The notes below the pieces were generated by a model, which was not told the origin of the DNA, ran no database searches, and saw only the letters and a program-made list of their open reading frames with translations. Below, in pieces: positions 5,932 to 7,739 of a DNA stretch of 7,739 nt. Position 1 is the stretch's first letter; each line of letters begins with the position of its first letter. The stretch comes from an uncultured Micrococcales bacterium (lineage in GTDB: Bacteria > Actinomycetota > Actinomycetes > Actinomycetales > Microbacteriaceae), in NCBI GenBank assembly GCA_903853515.1, contig CAINTU010000040.1, forward strand, positions 1 through 7,739. Direction: 5' to 3'. The position numbers and the translations under genes are program-made.

Positions 5932-7739
5932 TGCTGCTTTCTGAGCCGTTGCGAGTTGATCGAAACAATCAACATTGAGAGCGACATTAGCACCGCAGCC
6001 GCCCATGGGCTCACAACCAAGCCCAGGTCGGCGAACGCACCGGCAGCGACTAGCAATCCCAGCGCATTGAAACCAGCTGCGAAACCTAAATTCAACATGG
6101 ATGCCCCGCGCAGCCTGCGGCTTAGCTTTATGGCACGCACCACGGCACTTAGGTCGTTGCTTACCAAAGCTATATCGACACTGCCTGTCTCAACCTCGGC
6201 AGCTACGCCGATTGCAAAACTCACATCACTCGCCGCCAGCGCCTCGGCTTCGTCAGTCGCGTTACCTACTAAGCCAACTTTTGATGAGTCGGCTTGCAGG
6301 TGTTTGACTAGTGCGGCTCTTTGGTTGCCGCTAAGCTCGGCGAAGCTCTCTTTGATGCCAAGCGAGTCTGCGATATGTTTGGCTACCCCGGCTGCATCGC
6401 CGGTTACCACGGCAAGCCGTAACCGCAGCAACTGCAAATTAAAAACTGCACTGCCAGCCGAAGCGGTCATGATGTCGCCGACTTTGAACATCGCCTCAAG
6501 GTTGTTATTGATCACTAGGCATAGCACGCTAAAACCTGCAGAAGTCGCGTTATCGGCCCAAATCAAATCGGTTACGTGCAGCGCGATGTTTCTAGCCAAC
6601 AACATCTGCGGGCTGCCAACCAAAACCTCCTTGCCGTCGATAATCGCACTCACAGAGTTTGCTGAAGCGAGTTGAAAATCTTTCGCTGTCTTTAGTTTTA
6701 GATCCTTGCGGTCAGCAGCAGTCAAGAGTGCTTTTGCAAGTTCGTGTTCGCTCACGCCTTCGGCCGAGGCAGCAATAGTTAGAGCGCGATCTTCGTCGCG
6801 AATTGTCGCAGTTTCGGCCAATTTGATTGCAGTTACTTTGCGCAGGTTTTGGCTGAGCACTCCAGATTTGTTGATTAGCAGCATATCGAGTTTGGCCGCT
6901 CTCTCGAAGCCCTGCCAGCGTCGAATAACGATGCCGGTTGTCGCAGCCCGCACCGCAGCATAAATGCATGCCAACGGAATCGCTAGGGCAACGCCCTGAA
7001 CACTTGCGATTGCAAAAACGCTAATGATTTGGTTGATAACAAATTCGAGTGAATTGCTGCCATGCGCGAGCCAAAATACTGCTGTGGCAACGCCAATCAC
7101 ACCGACCAAATAAAACAACCACCCACTGACTCGATCTGCAGCCAACTGCTCTCGAGACTTTGAATCTTTGGCATCGCGCACGAGTTGCGCGGCTCGAGCA
7201 AAAACTGTTTCTGCACCGACGGCAGTTGCTTCAATAGTCACACCAAAATGTTCAGTTTCTTCTGAATCATTCACACAGCCGGCATAAACCACATCGCCTT
7301 TTGACAAGAGCTTAGAACTCGCTTCACCCGTCAGCAATTTGTCGTCGAAAACGGCTTGGCCAGAAACAACAACGCCATCGACAGGCACGGTTTCGCCCCA
7401 TCGAACCAAGACCCTGTCGCCCACTTTGATGTCGTCGGCATCGACACTTTGAGGCTTACCAGCTACGACTTTTTCAACGACGTCTGGCAGCACAGTTTCA
7501 AGGTGAATTAGCGCATTGGCTGCCGCATCGATGGCTAGGCTCTCGATCCAGCGCGCCAAGAGCAGCGCAGTCAAAAGTGCTAGTGCCTGCCACCAATAGT
7601 CTGGCTCGATAAGTGCAACGCCTAACAGATGGCAAACCGAAATCACGAGACTATAGGCAACCGAAAGTGCAGCTGCCACAAAGACAAGCGCTGCGGCCCC
7701 AGGCTTGCGCAGCCTAAATTCGGCGATGCCGTCGAGCAC
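5928..7739 (-). CDS. CopB-like P-type ATPase homologue with degenerate catalytic motifs (pseudo-ATPase; 5' end beyond window)
   Basis: Membrane protein aligning with the CopB-type heavy-metal (P1B) ATPases; 603 codons visible, N-terminal TM1-2 missing. The terminal GTG codon is internal. Order seen: TM pair about 15-40 and 47-66 (YWWQALALLTALLLARWIES, like CopB FFWELATL..LLGHWIE); actuator domain 85-175 with GDRVLVRWGETVPVDG; TM 204-226 and 234-262; P/N domains about 285-540; TM 545-568 and 574-596 with GFN and MSLS as in CopB. Key residues are altered: phosphorylation Asp is Asn290 (NKSGVLS for DKTGTLT); TM6 CPH/CPC is Ser246-Val-Gln248; TGES is TGEA (137-140); HP is His332-Glu333; GxG is Ala360-Asn-Ser362; GDGxND is GNATDE (492-497). 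TGD (446-448) remains. Family knowledge says such a protein cannot form the phosphoenzyme or bind metal normally. No stops or frameshifts; ATGA overlap with the lipid kinase. Inference: pseudoenzyme; a slowly decaying relic is the alternative. Confidence 0.88.
   Translation of the reverse strand: MLDGIAEFRLRKPGAAALVFVAAALSVAYSLVISVCHLLGVALIEPDYWWQALALLTALLLARWIESLAIDAAANALIHLETVLPDVVEKVVAGKPQSVDADDIKVGDRVLVRWGETVPVDGVVVSGQAVFDDKLLTGEASSKLLSKGDVVYAGCVNDSEETEHFGVTIEATAVGAETVFARAAQLVRDAKDSKSREQLAADRVSGWLFYLVGVIGVATAVFWLAHGSNSLEFVINQIISVFAIASVQGVALAIPLACIYAAVRAATTGIVIRRWQGFERAAKLDMLLINKSGVLSQNLRKVTAIKLAETATIRDEDRALTIAASAEGVSEHELAKALLTAADRKDLKLKTAKDFQLASANSVSAIIDGKEVLVGSPQMLLARNIALHVTDLIWADNATSAGFSVLCLVINNNLEAMFKVGDIMTASAGSAVFNLQLLRLRLAVVTGDAAGVAKHIADSLGIKESFAELSGNQRAALVKHLQADSSKVGLVGNATDEAEALAASDVSFAIGVAAEVETGSVDIALVSNDLSAVVRAIKLSRRLRGASMLNLGFAAGFNALGLLVAAGAFADLGLVVSPWAAAVLMSLSMLIVSINSQRLRKQQ

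Noticed and set aside
5932..6006. A 25-residue N-terminal extension of the lipid kinase from ATG 6006
   Set aside because: The extension lies entirely within the 3' end of the upstream ATPase-like gene in another frame and has no family similarity. The family's NPxSG loop begins right after Met at 5931, which forms the usual ATGA overlap.
5956..6675. A 239-codon plus-strand open frame, rich in Ala, Ser, Thr and Leu
   Set aside because: It lies wholly opposite the ATPase-like gene and in low-complexity composition typical of an antisense shadow. It has no recognisable domain, and the opposite strand has clear P-type ATPase homology.
5928..7739. The degenerate ATPase motifs as the result of a frameshift or assembly error
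   Set aside because: The protein aligns in one frame along its whole length, and changes are spread over separate motifs with conserved residues between them. That pattern is substitution, not a frameshift.

Overview
The window reads as a chromosomal segment from an actinobacterium, most likely a Microbacteriaceae-type member of the Micrococcales. This rests on the gene order leuC-leuD-murA, on the Cys-containing actinobacterial MurA with an SSRIPILFCGPL segment, and on the style of the MFS and PfkB proteins. GC content looks moderate by eye rather than very high, which would suit a small-genome aquatic relative, but that is an inference. Coding density is very high and no mobile element, CRISPR array or phage gene is visible.

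Layout from left to right: a minus-strand biosynthetic operon leuC (from 2658), leuD, murA (runs off at base 1). leuC and leuD overlap by one base and murA follows leuD after 7 bp, so the two subunits of isopropylmalate isomerase (leucine synthesis) are transcribed with the first committed enzyme of peptidoglycan synthesis. Divergent from leuC is a plus-strand MFS transporter (2720-3976). It converges on, and overlaps by 59 bp at the 3' ends, a minus-strand PfkB-family sugar kinase (3918-4814). Upstream of the kinase is a LacI-operator-like palindrome, then a rho-independent terminator, then tRNA-Glu(CTC) on the minus strand (4899-4974). Next comes a minus-strand pair coupled by an ATGA overlap: a diacylglycerol-kinase-family lipid kinase (5044-5931) and, upstream of it, a large P-type ATPase-like membrane protein (5928 to beyond 7739).

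The standout is that last gene. Its fold, membrane layout and length align almost without gaps to the CopB-type copper P-type ATPases, and 603 visible codons are open, yet nearly every catalytic signature is replaced. The phosphorylated Asp of DKTGT is Asn (NKSGV), the metal-binding CPH/CPC of TM6 is SVQ, GDGxND is GNATDE, the N-domain GxG is ANS and HP is HE, and TGES is TGEA. It looks like an intact, translated pseudo-ATPase rather than a gene broken by a frameshift. It may be a scaffold, sensor or partner protein, or a very old relic kept open. The 5' end and any active paralogue next to it lie outside the window.

Two start codons are corrected. leuC most likely starts at a TTG at 2658, not the ATG at 2721, and the lipid kinase starts at 5931, not 6006.
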